A stretch of 64,000 nt of DNA from NCBI GenBank assembly GCA_034440575.1, contig JAOTOL010001557.1, positions 763,001 through 827,000 on the forward strand, in the 5' to 3' direction. The stretch comes from Imbricaverruca yamaguchii (Eukaryota; Arthropoda; Thecostraca; Neoverrucidae). Within the stretch, counting starts at the first letter, position 1. Each line of letters begins with the position of its first letter. Below are positions 46,692 to 57,352 of the stretch, piece by piece. Made by a program: the position numbers and the translations under genes. The notes under the pieces are model-generated. The model was not told where the DNA came from and did not search any database. It saw nothing but the letters and a program-made list of their open reading frames with translations.

Positions 46692-47443
46692 GTAAGCTCC
46701 TTTTACTAAGTCCTTGGGATTACTGACGGAAAAGCCAGCATTCCGCACAGATGTACTACCGAGATGCACAAAACCGCCATACATCGGATGCTAATGAAAC
46801 TTGGCGTTATAGTTGATAAGCAATCGAGGTTGCATTCACACAACGACTTAAATTCTTTAGCAGGCGGAATTACGCTATGCTGTGACGTTCTTATCTGCAA
46901 TGACACCCTATTTACAGTTATGCATCTTTGTCATGTAAATATGCGTCAGAAATGTTTCATCTTCAAGGACACCCACCCGGAGAACCAAAATGCCGGCGGC
47001 GGCGTATGACCTAGGAGCTGCGACGCGGCCCAACCTGTCGGCCCGGCGATTTGTGACCTAGCCAAGCTCAGGGTTAGATCGTAACCCAGCAGCTGCCACG
47101 TGGCCCAACTCGTCGGCGCGGCGATTTGTGACCTAGCCAAGCTCAGCGTCAGGTCGTGACCCAGCCGCGGGCTGGCGTGTTACCCAGCAGCTGCGACGCG
47201 GCCCATCTCGTCGTCCGGCCACTCGCCACGGGCCGCCGCCGCACAGCCGGAATGAATGGCGTTCCACGGCTATGATTGGGTAGCACGGAAGCCGACCGGT
47301 GGCAGCACAAGGCCGGGTAAAAACAGCCCACCTGGGCCGCTCCAACAGTAGCTGGAAGCATTGGGCGGCTGTCGGCAGCAGCGAGGCCCGCCGCCGGACA
47401 CGTCCGACCGGTGGCCGACTGGGCACGCGCCGCCATAAAACTG
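46692..47443. other. Spacer with ~78-bp imperfect repeats
   Basis: 47010-47210 carries two to three imperfect copies of a ~78-bp segment (GCGATTTGTGACCTAGCCAA, GCAGCTGC-ACG-GGCCCA). 47210-47440 is CpG-rich flank of the next array. Confidence 0.5.
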
Positions 47444-48440
47444 CACCGGTCAGGTCGGCACAGTGCGCTGTTGTGCCACAACACCGGTCAGGTCGGCACA
47501 GTGAGGAACTGTGTCGGTCAGGTCGGCACAGTGCGGTGTTGTGCCACAACACCGGTCAGGTCGGCACAGTGCGGTGTTATGCCACAACACCGGTCAGGTC
47601 GGCACAGTGCGGTGTTATGCCACAACACCGGTCAGGTCGGCACAGTGCGGTGTTATGCCACAACACCGACCAGGTCGGCACAGTGAGGAGTTGTGTCGGA
47701 TAGGTCGGCACAGTGTGGTGTTATGCCACAACACCGGTCAGGTCGGCACAGTGCGGTGTTATGCCACAACACCGGTCAGGTCGGCACGTGCGGTGTTATG
47801 CCACAACACCGGTCAGGTCGGCACAGTGAGGAACTGTGTCGGTCAGGTCGGCACAGTGCGGTGTTGTGCCACAACACCGGTCAGGTCGGCACAGTGCGGT
47901 GTTATGCCACAACACCGGTCAGGTCGGCACAGTGCGGTGTTATGCCACAACACCGGTCAGGTCGGCACAGTGCGGTGTTATGCCACAACACCGACCAGGT
48001 CGGCACAGTGAGGAGTTGTGTCGGATAGGTCGGCACAGTGTGGTGTTATGCCACAACACCGGTCAGGTCGGCACAGTGCGGTGTTATGCCACAACACCGG
48101 TCAGGTCGGCACAGTGAGGAACTGTGTCGGTCAGGTCGGCACAGTGCGGTGTTATGCCACAACACCGGTCAGGTCGGCACAGTGCGGTGTTATGCCACAA
48201 CACCGGTCAGGTCGGCACAGTGCGGTGTTATGCCACAACACCGGTCAGGTCGGCACAGTGCGGTGTTATGCCACAACACCGACCAGGTCGGCACAGTGAG
48301 GAGTTGTGTCGGATAGGTCGGCACAGTGAGGAGTTGTGTCGGATAGGTCGGCACAGTGCGGTGTTGTGCCACAACACCGACCAGGTCGGCACAGTGAGGA
48401 GTTGTGTCGGATAGGTCGGCACAGTGCGGTGTTATGCCGA
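47444..48440. repeat. 38-bp minisatellite with higher-order repeats
   Basis: The main unit is GGTCAGGTCGGCACAGTGCG followed by GTGTTATGCCACAACACC (38 bp). Shorter GAGGAACTGTGTC and GAGGAGTTGTGTCGGATA units punctuate it. The GAGGAACT marker recurs at 47503, 47828 and 48116, giving higher-order periods of 325 and 288 bp, which differ by one 38-bp unit. A GTGTTGTGCC variant follows the first two markers but not the third. Confidence 0.95.
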
Positions 48441-48602
48441 TCAGGTCTGGGCATTGCGCAGTTGTTACGTGCAGCTCAGAACAATGCAGAGTTGTGTCGG
48501 GCAGGTCTGGAGATTATGCAGTTGTACCCAGCAGGACTGGATAGTGCGGAGTTGTGCCGGACAGATCCGGACAGTATGGAGTCGTTGGGAGTAGCTCTGG
48601 AC
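48441..48602. repeat. Diverged edge of the 38-bp array
   Basis: Four to five units of 33-36 bp (GCAGTTGTGTCGGGCAGGTCTGGA-like) clearly related to, but much more diverged than, the array on the left. This is the older, no longer homogenised edge. Confidence 0.7.
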
Positions 48603-49619
48603 ATCTGGTGTTTCATCGAACAAAGTAAGGGGAAGGATGGCGTACCAAATAGTGCATAAGCCCCACTAGCACCACGGATGAAAAATGAATCATGTTATAA
48701 CTACACCAGTCCAGATACAATGCCGACCTTAAAGTGCCCTTGCTTATTGTGGTACAAAATGGAGTTAATTATGTTTGTCTTAATTAGCTTCTTGGTCTTT
48801 CACTGGTAGCACAAGACTCTTGAAAATGTGATTTCCTACATCAAAGGCGACAGTTATCATGATTGGAGGACAGCAGGCGTGAGCATTAAATAAAAAGTTT
48901 CGTTCTAATCGTCGTGTGACAAAGCACTACTATGGTCAACATTTTGTGCCTGGCCAGCCTAATCGTCTTAGGAGATGCTTTGTGTCGGGGTGGTGCTAGG
49001 TATCATGCCATCAGCTGGTGTTATCTGCTTAATTCTGATATTATCCTTTATATATCGCCTTACATGATACTCACATTAGCTGCTGGATTCACTAAACACC
49101 ATGCAATTGTCACTATTTATCACACCATCACTTCCGTTGCCTTAAAAGTAGGTAAGACAGAACATGCGTGAATGGGATTAACATCACATTTAAGACCAGC
49201 AGTAAACTGACTCCCACGATGTGAAAATTGCCCTAATTGATGTGGTAAACTTCTGAAGACGATCATTCAATTTAATCAATAACCATAAGGCTAAGAGATG
49301 AGATGAAAATTGTCAGTGTGGTCATTGCTATAGGTGCCTCATAAGGCTGGTGGTCAATATCGACTCTTCAAGTGGTCAATGTCGACTCTTCAAGTGGTCA
49401 ATGTCGACTCTTCAAGTGGTCAATGTGAGTGTCGGAGCATTCATTGCTGCAGTCAAAAATTATCTCCATGTCAAGTCGCATATCAATAGCATTACTTTCT
49501 CTTACCTCCGAGATGAAGTTAGGTCGAATATCATCAGAGACGGATATTTATTGGATGGGCCTGCACCTGATGGCGCGCTCTGAAACAGGCGAACAGCTGA
49601 GGTATCGATGCTGCCGATT
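48603..49619. other. Spacer with a 22-bp repeat
   Basis: Four copies of GTGGTCAATGTCGACTCTTCAA lie at 49352-49430. The remainder is AT-rich with no gene recognised. Confidence 0.5.
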
Positions 49620-50770
49620 CTAGGGCAAATGTACGTAAGGACAAATGTACGTATGGCAGATGTACGTAAGCAAATGTACGTAAGCAAATGTACGTAAGCA
49701 AATGTACGTGAGCGCAAATGTGCGTATGGCAATTGTACGTAAGCGCAGATGCACGTATGGCCAACGTTCGTAAGCACAAATGTACGTATGGCAGATGTAC
49801 GTATGCACAAATGTACGTATGCGCAAAAGTATGGAAGCGCAAATGTACGCATGCGCAAATGTACGTATGCGCAAATGTACGTATGCGCAAATGTACGTAA
49901 GCGCAAACGTACGTATGCGCAAAAGTACGTAAGCGGAGATGTACGTATCCGCAAATGTACGTAAGCGCAAAAGTACGCATGCACAAATGTACGCAAGGGC
50001 AAACGTACGTATGCACAAAAGTACGTGTGTGCAAATGTACATGAGCACAAATGTACGTAAGGGCAAATGTACGTATGCGCAAAGGTACTTATGCGCAAAA
50101 GAACGTAAACGCATTTAATGCCATCGCATTCAAGCACATTTCGTTAGATGCATATGCCATACGTATATATGCTCTTAGGTAAATCTGCGCATACGTACAT
50201 TTGCGCTTACGTACATTTGCACATACGTACTTTTGCGCATACGTACATTTGCCCTCACGTACATTTGTGCTTAGGTACATTTGCGCATACGTACTTCTGT
50301 GTATACGTACATTTGCGCTTACGTATAGGCGCACCGAAGGGGGCAGGGGGGGCCGAGGCCCTCCATGAGACCAAAGTGCCCTTTTGACCGAAAAAGTGCC
50401 CTCTTGGCCGGGATGTTCCAAATTCAGCCTAAAATCACCTGCCTTATGTGCTCGGCCTGTGCCAAAGGTGCCCTTTGGGCCAAAAACTACCCTTTTGGCA
50501 AATTTTTTTTTTCACGCCAACCCCCCGCCGTCAACAAACCTTCCAGTGTGCCCCGGGCCGCGAAGTGCCCTTTTGGAGCCGGTCAGGTGCCCTTTTGGAG
50601 CCGGCCAAGTGCCCTTTTCGGTCCGCCCCCCCCCATGGAAGAATCCTGGGTGCACGCCTGCGCTTACGTACATTAGCCATACGTACATCTGCGCTTACGT
50701 ACATTTGCTTACGTACATTTTCGAACGTGCATTTTCCATACGTACATTTGCTTTACGCACATTTGTCCGG
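49620..50770. mobile_element. Foldback-like inverted minisatellite (16-bp subrepeats)
   Basis: The left arm (49620-50110) is about 30 copies of GTACGTATGCGCAAAT. After a ~65-bp spacer the right arm carries the reverse complement (50176-50325 and, after an insertion, 50661-50765). The outer ends of both arms share the same unit variants (a shortened GTACGTAAGCAAAT and a TATGGC(A/T)(G/A)AT type), so the arms are mirror images and not two independent arrays. The unit contains the palindrome TACGTA. No transposase is present. Confidence 0.6.
50326..50660. mobile_element. MITE-like insertion in the right foldback arm
   Basis: About 335 bp of unrelated DNA interrupts the 16-bp array. The left end TAGGCGCACCGAAGG and the right end, read in complement as CAGGCGTGCACCCAGG, are imperfect inverted repeats. 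Both ends run into G/C homopolymer-rich text (GGGGGCAGGGGGGG and CCGCCCCCCCCC). The interior repeats GTGCCCTTTTGG several times. GCGCTTACGTA lies at both borders (50315-50325, 50660-50670), but the array unit itself has this sequence, so a target duplication cannot be proved. Too short to encode a transposase. Confidence 0.55.
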
Positions 50771-51300
50771 TTTCCACGCTGCCGAGTTCGCCTTCCCTGC
50801 CGGGCCGGCCGAGGCGGGCTCAAAACTGAGCCGCCCCGTGTAAAGACCCCAGCGCCGGAGAGATCAGATTGCGCAAGGATGGGAGAGGCTCATCGCACCC
50901 GACACCAGCCGGCAATTAGCCGGCCGTTTATCGGGGCGGAGTGGCGCGGGCGGTCGTCACGCCGCGTCGTCAGCGGCGGCGTGCAGCGCGCCGAGACGTG
51001 CCACGGCGCACCAGCGGCCCGCTGCGACGTGCCGCGGCGCGCCGGTGGCCCGCTGCGCCACATTCCACGGCCGGGCGGCACGGCACCGCCGCGCTCGCCG
51101 CGCTTGTTAACAAGCTCACCGACACGAGCCCGCCCGACGGAGAACCGGCCGATCCGCTCGCCATCGCCAACTGACATTGCAGTAATTAGGGGAGCGGACT
51201 GATTGAGCGCTCGCTATGCCGAGGTGCGTGGCCTTCATCACTCACAGACGGCACGCTGTGACGTGTTCATCTGAGATGGGCGGCGAGCTGAGCGGAGGTG
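50771..51300 (+). promoter_or_regulatory. CpG-rich region upstream of the drumstick-like gene
   Basis: Very GC-rich with dense CpG (for example 50935-51080), bounded by GCAATTAGC and CAGTAATTAGG homeodomain-like motifs at about 50912 and 51180. It is the nearest GC island 5' of the zinc-finger exon and a plausible promoter or first-exon region. No TATA box or initiator stands out. Confidence 0.35.
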
Positions 51301-51469
51301 TTGGGCCAGCCGTCAGCAGTCCGAGTGTGGCACCGCTCCAGCCGCCTCGGCACGGATAATCCGCTGCCTGTGAGGTTAGCCGCCTCGGCTAGACGGCTAC
51401 GATCAGGCTTGGCTAGTGGTGCAGGCCTGCCGACATCGGTCCCCACCGTGCAGACATAGTATACATCAT

Positions 51470-51755
51470 TGGACAGCCAGTCACAGCACACAGCACACAA
51501 CAGCAAGCCATAGCACACATCCCTCAACAGCTGGCCACAGCCACAGCACACAGCACACAACAGCAATCCACAGCACACATCACTCAATTGCCGGCCACAG
51601 CACACTCTATTCAACAGTCTGCCACGGCACACATCACACATCACTCAGCAGCCAGCCACAGAACACACTACGCAACAGCCAGCCACAGTATACATCACTC
51701 AGCAGCCGGCCACGGCACACATCACTCAACAGCTGGCCACAGCTGCAGCACACAG
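51470..51755. repeat. ~27-bp minisatellite
   Basis: About ten imperfect units mixing CACAGCACACATCACTCAACAG and CCGGCCA blocks with CACAGCACACAGCACACAACAG variants. Confidence 0.85.
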
Positions 51756-52496
51756 CGCGCCCGAGCAGAGCGTCTGCTGGCCAGGGCTCGGGCGGCAGCA
51801 CTAACTGCCGGCACGTGCCGCCGCCGGCGCCGTCTCCGGTGCCGGCAGCTGACTCGGTCGCGTGACTATCCACTATTCAGCTTCTGGTCGGCCGGCTGGC
51901 TGCGTGTCTGGCGGCCGTCCGGATCGTGCCGGGGAATCCGAGTGTGGGTTGTAGCCCGAGTGTGCAGGCGGCGGGCCTGTGGGAGGAACACAGACGGCCG
52001 GTGGCCGGACAGCAGTTTGGAGAGGAGCCCCGTACCGAATTGTTAATACTGTTCCGGATGGAGCCGCTGCGTGGTGCCTGCTATTGGGAGCAGTGTGGGA
52101 TGGGTATGAAGGCGGGGTTATTAGAGATATTGTATTGTCATGCCACCCAACGTGCGCCTTCTTCGAGCATAGTTGTAGAAGACGATAGGCTGCACTCGCG
52201 CCGGCACACATGCATATGGTTATGGTGTGATATTGAGCCACTCCTCCGGCTGTGGCTCCAGCTTGCGTCATTGTCCAGGATGCTGGGTATGGATGGACAG
52301 GATGCAGATGATGAAGAGGCTGAGTGTGAGGTGAACGTAACGCTGCCTTCAGGCCACGAGGCGTGCCGTGCATGGTCATTGAATGATTGCCGTGATATCA
52401 CATGAGAGAATAGCAGGGTGAGGTAATTGAGTCGTGGCTGCTTAACTCATCCGGCTGTGCCCCGCTGCGCCAGAATGTGCATTGAGTATGATTTGA
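51756..52496 (+). other. GC-rich block and 5' flank of the zinc-finger exon
   Basis: 51760-52050 is GC-rich; 52050-52496 is mixed. There is no recognised exon. If transcription starts in the CpG region, part of this is 5' UTR or first intron. Confidence 0.35.
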
Positions 52497-52660
52497 ATGA
52501 GGTTTGGACGCGTCGTTCTGCGCCTTCAGGGAGACGCCATGCTGGACACAGACTGCGACATCGATGAGAGGCCGCAGATCGCCGTCGGCCACAGTCAGAG
52601 CGCCCGGTCTGGCTCGCCAGAGACCTACTTCACCTGCAAATTCTGCCAGCGACTCTTCAG
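52497..52660 (+). CDS. drm: Drumstick-like zinc finger, exon with first half-finger
   Basis: The open frame has two possible starts, ATG at 52497 and ATG at 52539. The second has better context (GACGCCATGC) and lies 9 bases after an acceptor-like TTCTGCGCCTTCAG, so it is my preferred start if an upstream non-coding exon exists. The exon reads MLDTDCDIDERPQIAVG, a short S/G-rich link, then ETYFTCKFCQRLF. That is the zinc-knuckle half (C-x2-C) of an odd-skipped family C2H2 finger. It ends at TTCAG/GTGGGC with arginine split after its second base (phase 2). With the next exon it gives CKFCQRLFRKPYNLMIHERSH; KPYNLMIHER is what I recall of arthropod Drumstick, where Odd/Bowl/OSR have KSYNLLIHER. 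Drumstick is a small nuclear protein that binds Lines and thereby relieves Bowl in gut, leg-joint and segment patterning (established for Drosophila). Confidence 0.78.
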
Positions 52661-55263
52661 GTGGGCGGTGCAATCTGTGGGTGGTCGGTACGGGTAGTAA
52701 CAGGAAGCGGCGGAGACGCTGGGGAGCGATGGGAGATCGCAAGGGGAGGTGAGAAGAGGTGCGGGGAGCTGGGATCGGTTCCGACCGCTAGACGACCGCG
52801 TGTCCGTGAAGGGCTAGGGAGTGTGGACAGCGGCGTAAATGTTCCGGATACGTGACATGTCGCAGGGCTCGACATGACGTAGTATTTTCAGGGATGATGG
52901 TGGCTCGAGTTTCGCCGTTGCAATTGCCTGATGCGAGGTAAGATTCGGTTCTCCCCAGTTACCAGATACACCAACCGTTGCTGTCAGAGAAACTCTGGAA
53001 GGGGACGATGTCTGTCAGATGATAAATTGCTCATGACAAACTAGTCGACATAAACCTAATGGCAAACGCCCTTCCCTCCCTCTCACAGATAAGCTGACAA
53101 AACGGCCCACTGATCGTCTCATCTCACCTGGTGTTCCTAGGCCAGCTCCATTTGATAATTACCTCACATGGCTAGTCATGCCAACCGACTGATTGATATA
53201 AGGGGACGCATGTGCCAGTCGATCAATAGCTAGTTGCGACCTCGAAGACTATTTTGAGGAGATGGAACCGGTTGAAAGTCTGGCCATGCGTGACTACTCA
53301 CCGGTCAGGATTAGAGTCACTCATAATTGCTTTGCTCGGCAAACAGCGAGGCTCGTCCTCCACCCGAGCTGTTGCATCAGGGGGAGTGACACCTCGAACA
53401 ACAGCCCCGCACACGTCTACTAACAGCGGCTCTCACGGCCCGATCGTGTCTCGCAGCGTCGGTATGTGGCAGGCTCGAGTTGTATCAGGAGTGACACCTC
53501 GAACAACAGCTCCACACACGTCTGCCAACAGCGGCTCTCACGGCCCGATCGTGTCCGCAGCGTCGGCATGTGGCAGGCTCGAGCTGTATCAGGGTGACAC
53601 CTCGAACAACAGCCCCGCACACGTCTGCCAGCAGCGGCTCTCACGGCCCGATCGTGTCTCGCAGCGTCGGCATGTGGCGGGTCGAGTTGTATCAGGAGTG
53701 ACACCTCGAACAACAGCCCCGCACACGTCTGCCAGCAGCGGCTCTCACGGCCCGATCGTGTCTCGCAGCGTCGGTATGTGGCAGGCTCGAGCTGTATCAG
53801 GGGTGACACCTCGAACAACAGCCCCGCACACGTCTGCCAAGCAGCGGCTCTCACGGCCCGATCGTGTCTCGCAGCGTCGGTATGTGGGGGCTCGAGTTGT
53901 ATCAGGAGTGACACCTCGAACAACAGCCCCGCACACGTCTGCCAACAGCGGCTCTCACGGCCCGATCGTGTCTCGCAGCGTCGGCATGTGGCAGGCTCGA
54001 GTTGTATCAGGAGTGACACCTCGAACAACAGCCCCGCACACGTCTGCCAACAGCGGCTCTCACGGCCCGATCGTGTCTCGCAGCGTCGGCATGTGGCAGG
54101 CTCGAGTTGTATCAGGAGTGACACCTCGAACAACAGCCCCGCACACGTCTGCCAACAGCGGCTCTCACGCCCTGACAGCGTCCTGCAGCGGCGCCGTGTG
54201 GCCGACTGGGGCGGCCGCGTTGGCGGAGGCCCATCTGCCGAGGCCCCGCTCGTGACCCGACCCGCCGCGTCCCCGCACACATTATCACCGCATACATTAG
54301 CCGGGTTCAAAGGTGGCCTCCGACGGCGTCATATCTCAGCCGCAGCGAAAGGATCGCGCCGTCGCTGACTGAGAATGGCGGAACATCAAGGATGAGAGGC
54401 CGCCGCCGTGATAGCTAGATCCGCGCGGCCAGTCGCTGTACAGCTGAATCGCCTCGAGATGATAAGAATATCATACAGTGTGCCAATATCTTCCAAGATT
54501 ACAACTAGTTTTCGCTTTAGTGTTGCATTGCATTCGTTTAGCACAATGGACTCAATTTCACCCAAACCTTGCCACTATAGAGACCAGGGTCAGAGGTCAG
54601 GGACGGATCATTATTTGCATACTGTTCAACTCAACTAACTTGGTTCTAGCCGGTACTGATGTTTGAGGAATTGGACAATTAGCTTATACCTGTCAAAAGA
54701 TGCTTCAAAGACATATGGCTCCATTCATCGATTTTTATTATACCGAGTGTTCACACATTGTGGAGATCCGTACGGACAGTCCGATCACTTGTCATGTTTA
54801 GATGCTCCTAAAACGTTTAAAGTTGACTATGAAAATTATCGCCGATGCAGTAAATTAGGATTAGAAGGGTAGCCAGAAAATTCTTCAGTAGTAAGGGCTA
54901 CGTTTTTCAAGTACGAATTGTGTTCTTGAGAGCCCATGCTCGAATTTGGTATCAATTTGTTCTGGCGATCGAGTTGATTCTGTACATGTTGATCCTCTGT
55001 GAGCGGAGGAAATCTGTGCATTCCCACTTTGTGGTACGTCTTATCGTGAGCAAATTGGTGCTTGCGGCCATATTATGCTAAGCTATTTGAGTATTATGTT
55101 GTGTGTTGCTGGTCAGTTGGGCGACCTTTTCGATTCCCAGGCATCGCACTTTGTAGCACAACACATCCATGTCCCTCGCTTCTGGTAATTTTAAATTGCG
55201 TCGTCACTATTGTGCAAATGAGTGAAGAAAATGGGTAGCATTGCATATTTCCTCCATTTTCAG
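52661..55263 (+). other. Intron of the drumstick-like gene
   Basis: 2.6 kb from GTGGGC to CCTCCATTTTCAG. It carries the 105-bp minisatellite at 53383-54180 and a GC-rich stretch at 54180-54420. No further exon seen. Confidence 0.7.
53383..54180. repeat. 105-bp minisatellite in the zinc-finger intron
   Basis: About seven and a half copies of a 105-bp unit (GTGACACCTCGAACAACAGC, CACGTCTGCCAACAGCGGCT, CACGGCCCGATCGTGTC, GCATGTGGCAGGCTCGAG), with few substitutions and single-base indels between copies. As 105 is a multiple of three, a 333-codon frame runs through it on the plus strand; I regard it as an artefact. Confidence 0.96.
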
Positions 55264-55432
55264 AAAACCGTACAACCTCATGATCCACGAGAGATCACAC
55301 GACACGGCGAAATACAGCGCGGACATCTACAAGCTGCGCACCGAGTTGCAAGCCTGCAACAGACGAGACATCAGGTATTCTGCGCTGAGAAGTCGCTGGT
55401 CATTCTCTCCAGCTCACCACTGGGCTCTCTGA
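55264..55432 (+). CDS. drm: Drumstick-like zinc finger, second exon
   Basis: After the acceptor CCATTTTCAG the first base completes arginine, then KPYNLMIHERSH completes the first finger with its two zinc-binding histidines. The next residues, DTAKYSADIYKLRTELQ, sit where family members have a second finger starting YSC-x2-C. Here both cysteines are replaced (A and Y), although the Y-S-x-D-I pattern is kept. NRRDIR then resembles the (K/R)xRDNLR helix. The frame is open to a TGA at 55430-55432. A donor-like CAG/GTATTC lies at 55374/55375, so the exon may instead end there, again in phase 2, with a further exon not found. Either this paralogue has lost zinc binding in the second finger, or the true second finger is in another exon. 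Confidence 0.72.
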
Positions 55433-56469
55433 ATCTTAAATAGAATGTTGAATGGCATGACAGCATGGTATAAAGTTTGCTCATTGTGTGCATGGCGATG
55501 CAGCCTGAAGTATCCTGACAGGGGTGACCGTGATCGACTCGATTAGTTTGATTTAGACAGCATGGCGTTGACTCCTGATACTACGGACAGTGGTTCTTGA
55601 TCTTCATCGGTGGCTTGCACGATATTTTGTACCTACGTTGCCTGGCTCTCACTGGGCAGTGTTTCGACCATACAGCTGTTGCGTCTTTGAGCTTCAACGA
55701 CGTCAAAATAATTGGAGTTAGGGTCTATTGATTATTCTGCACACTTTCGGCTGAGGAGGGCTATCTAATTGTTTTATTACAGAAGCGACATGAGTTCCTT
55801 TAGCTTAACATTTTTAAGTTGACGTTCGAAGTAATAGCTACATGACTCAGCCAAGTAGGGACATATCACATGCTATTTTATCGGCTTCCATTGGATAATG
55901 GTTAGACGTTAGTTGCACGTTGAAACCACAGACGTGGTCGGTACGCGGATTCTTCCTGTTCCGGTACTTGAAAACCATTGAGGTTCCGCTTTAAAATTGT
56001 CTTAAGCTATACGCATTACTTCGAACAAAATGTGCCTAGAGATATTTCTCAGTCTTCTACTTATTATGAGCATCATTTCAACACGAAACTTTAGCATTTA
56101 TTATGATCTGGCGCTCCCTGTAGCGTGCCATTTAGCCCAGGTATTAGTATTTGGAGTAATAGCTGGGACAAATATGTTGTTTCTAACGTTCCAAATCGCC
56201 GCCCTCTTATACTTTTTTCGTCTACGGCATTGAATCACTACATACGGTCTCAACCCCACTCCGGTTTTGCACTCCAACCGCGGGGCGTATTCCTGATCCC
56301 CGATCTCACCACGCCACCGTCCTGATCCCGTATCTGATCACAGCTGCCACCCCAGTCTCGTTATGCACTTGGTCACTATCTCACTTCGCCAGACACCTTG
56401 AGAGCTGATGTATACGGAGAACCCGTGAATACTCACCTCAGTGACCAGATCTGGGATGTCAGCGACACC
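55433..56469. other. AT-rich DNA downstream of the zinc-finger exon
   Basis: No further exon recognised; one hydrophobic 67-codon frame at 56030-56233 has no family resemblance. Confidence 0.35.
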
Positions 56470-57000
56470 AGTAACGGTTCGCGAGCAGCCACAATGTCAG
56501 CCCCACCCCTAGTGCCGTTACCTCTGCTCTCACACCGTCGCAGCCCCACTCCTAATCCCACCGGCAGTCTCAGTACCAATCCCACCCAGTGCACCGCCTC
56601 ATCTGACCCCACACCGTCGCAGCCCCACTCCTAATCCCACCGGCAGTCTCAGTACCAATCCCACCCAGTGCGCCGCCTTATCTGACCCCACACCGTCGCA
56701 GCCCCACTCCTAATCCCACCGGCAGTCTCAGTACCAATCCCACCCAGTGCGCCGCCTTATCTGACCCCACACCGTCGCAGCCCCACTCCTAATCCCACCG
56801 GCAGTCTCAGTACCAATCCCACCCAGTGCGCCGCCTTATCTGACCCCACACCGTAGCAGGTCCACTCCTAATCCCACCGGCAGTCTCAGTACCAATCCCA
56901 CCCAGTGCGCCGCCTCATCTGACCCCACACCGTAGCAGGTCCACTCCTAGTCTCACCGGCAATCTTATTACCAATGCCATCAATGATGCTGCCTTGTGTG
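56470..57000. repeat. 79-bp minisatellite
   Basis: About six copies of a 79-bp unit (CTGACCCCACACCGTCGCAG, CCCCACTCCTAATCCCACCG, GCAGTCTCAGTACCAATCCC). The last copies change CGTCGCAGCCC to CGTAGCAGGTC, and the pattern fades out through two diverged units to about 57100. Confidence 0.94.
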
Positions 57001-57199
57001 GCCACACAGCGTCACATACCCACTACTAGTCCCACCGGCGGTCTCAGTGCCAATCCCACCCTAGTGTCGCTGTATATGGCCCCATGCTGCTGTAACCCCA
57101 CTCCTAGCCCCAGCGACGACTGTAGGTCTCAATACCCGCTGCATAGCCGGTCCCACTGGCAACTGCACCACCAGTCGGTCGCGAAGTCCCAGCGGCGGC

Positions 57200-57352
57200 T
57201 CCACCAGCCGTCCTACCAGCTGTCCCACCAGTCGTCCCACCAGCCGTCCCACCAGTCGTCCCACCAGCCGTCCCACCAGCCGTCCCACCAGCCGTCCCAC
57301 CAGCCGTCCCACCAGCCGTCCCACCAGCCGTCCCACCAGCCGTCCCACCAGT
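57200..57352. repeat. 12-bp minisatellite
   Basis: About twelve copies of CAGCCGTCCCAC with CAGTCGTCCCAC variants in the left half; the right half is pure. Confidence 0.95.

Noticed and set aside
48932..49171. Hydrophobic 79-codon frame resembling a membrane protein
   Set aside because: Hydrophobic residues follow from AT-rich codons; no family resemblance or exon borders.
50384..51202. 272-codon frame across the CpG-rich region
   Set aside because: Runs from the MITE-like insertion through inverted-array DNA into the CpG region; low stop density is explained by GC content.
53254..54255. 333-codon frame in the 105-bp array
   Set aside because: Lies in the intron of the zinc-finger gene, in both strands, from a unit divisible by three.
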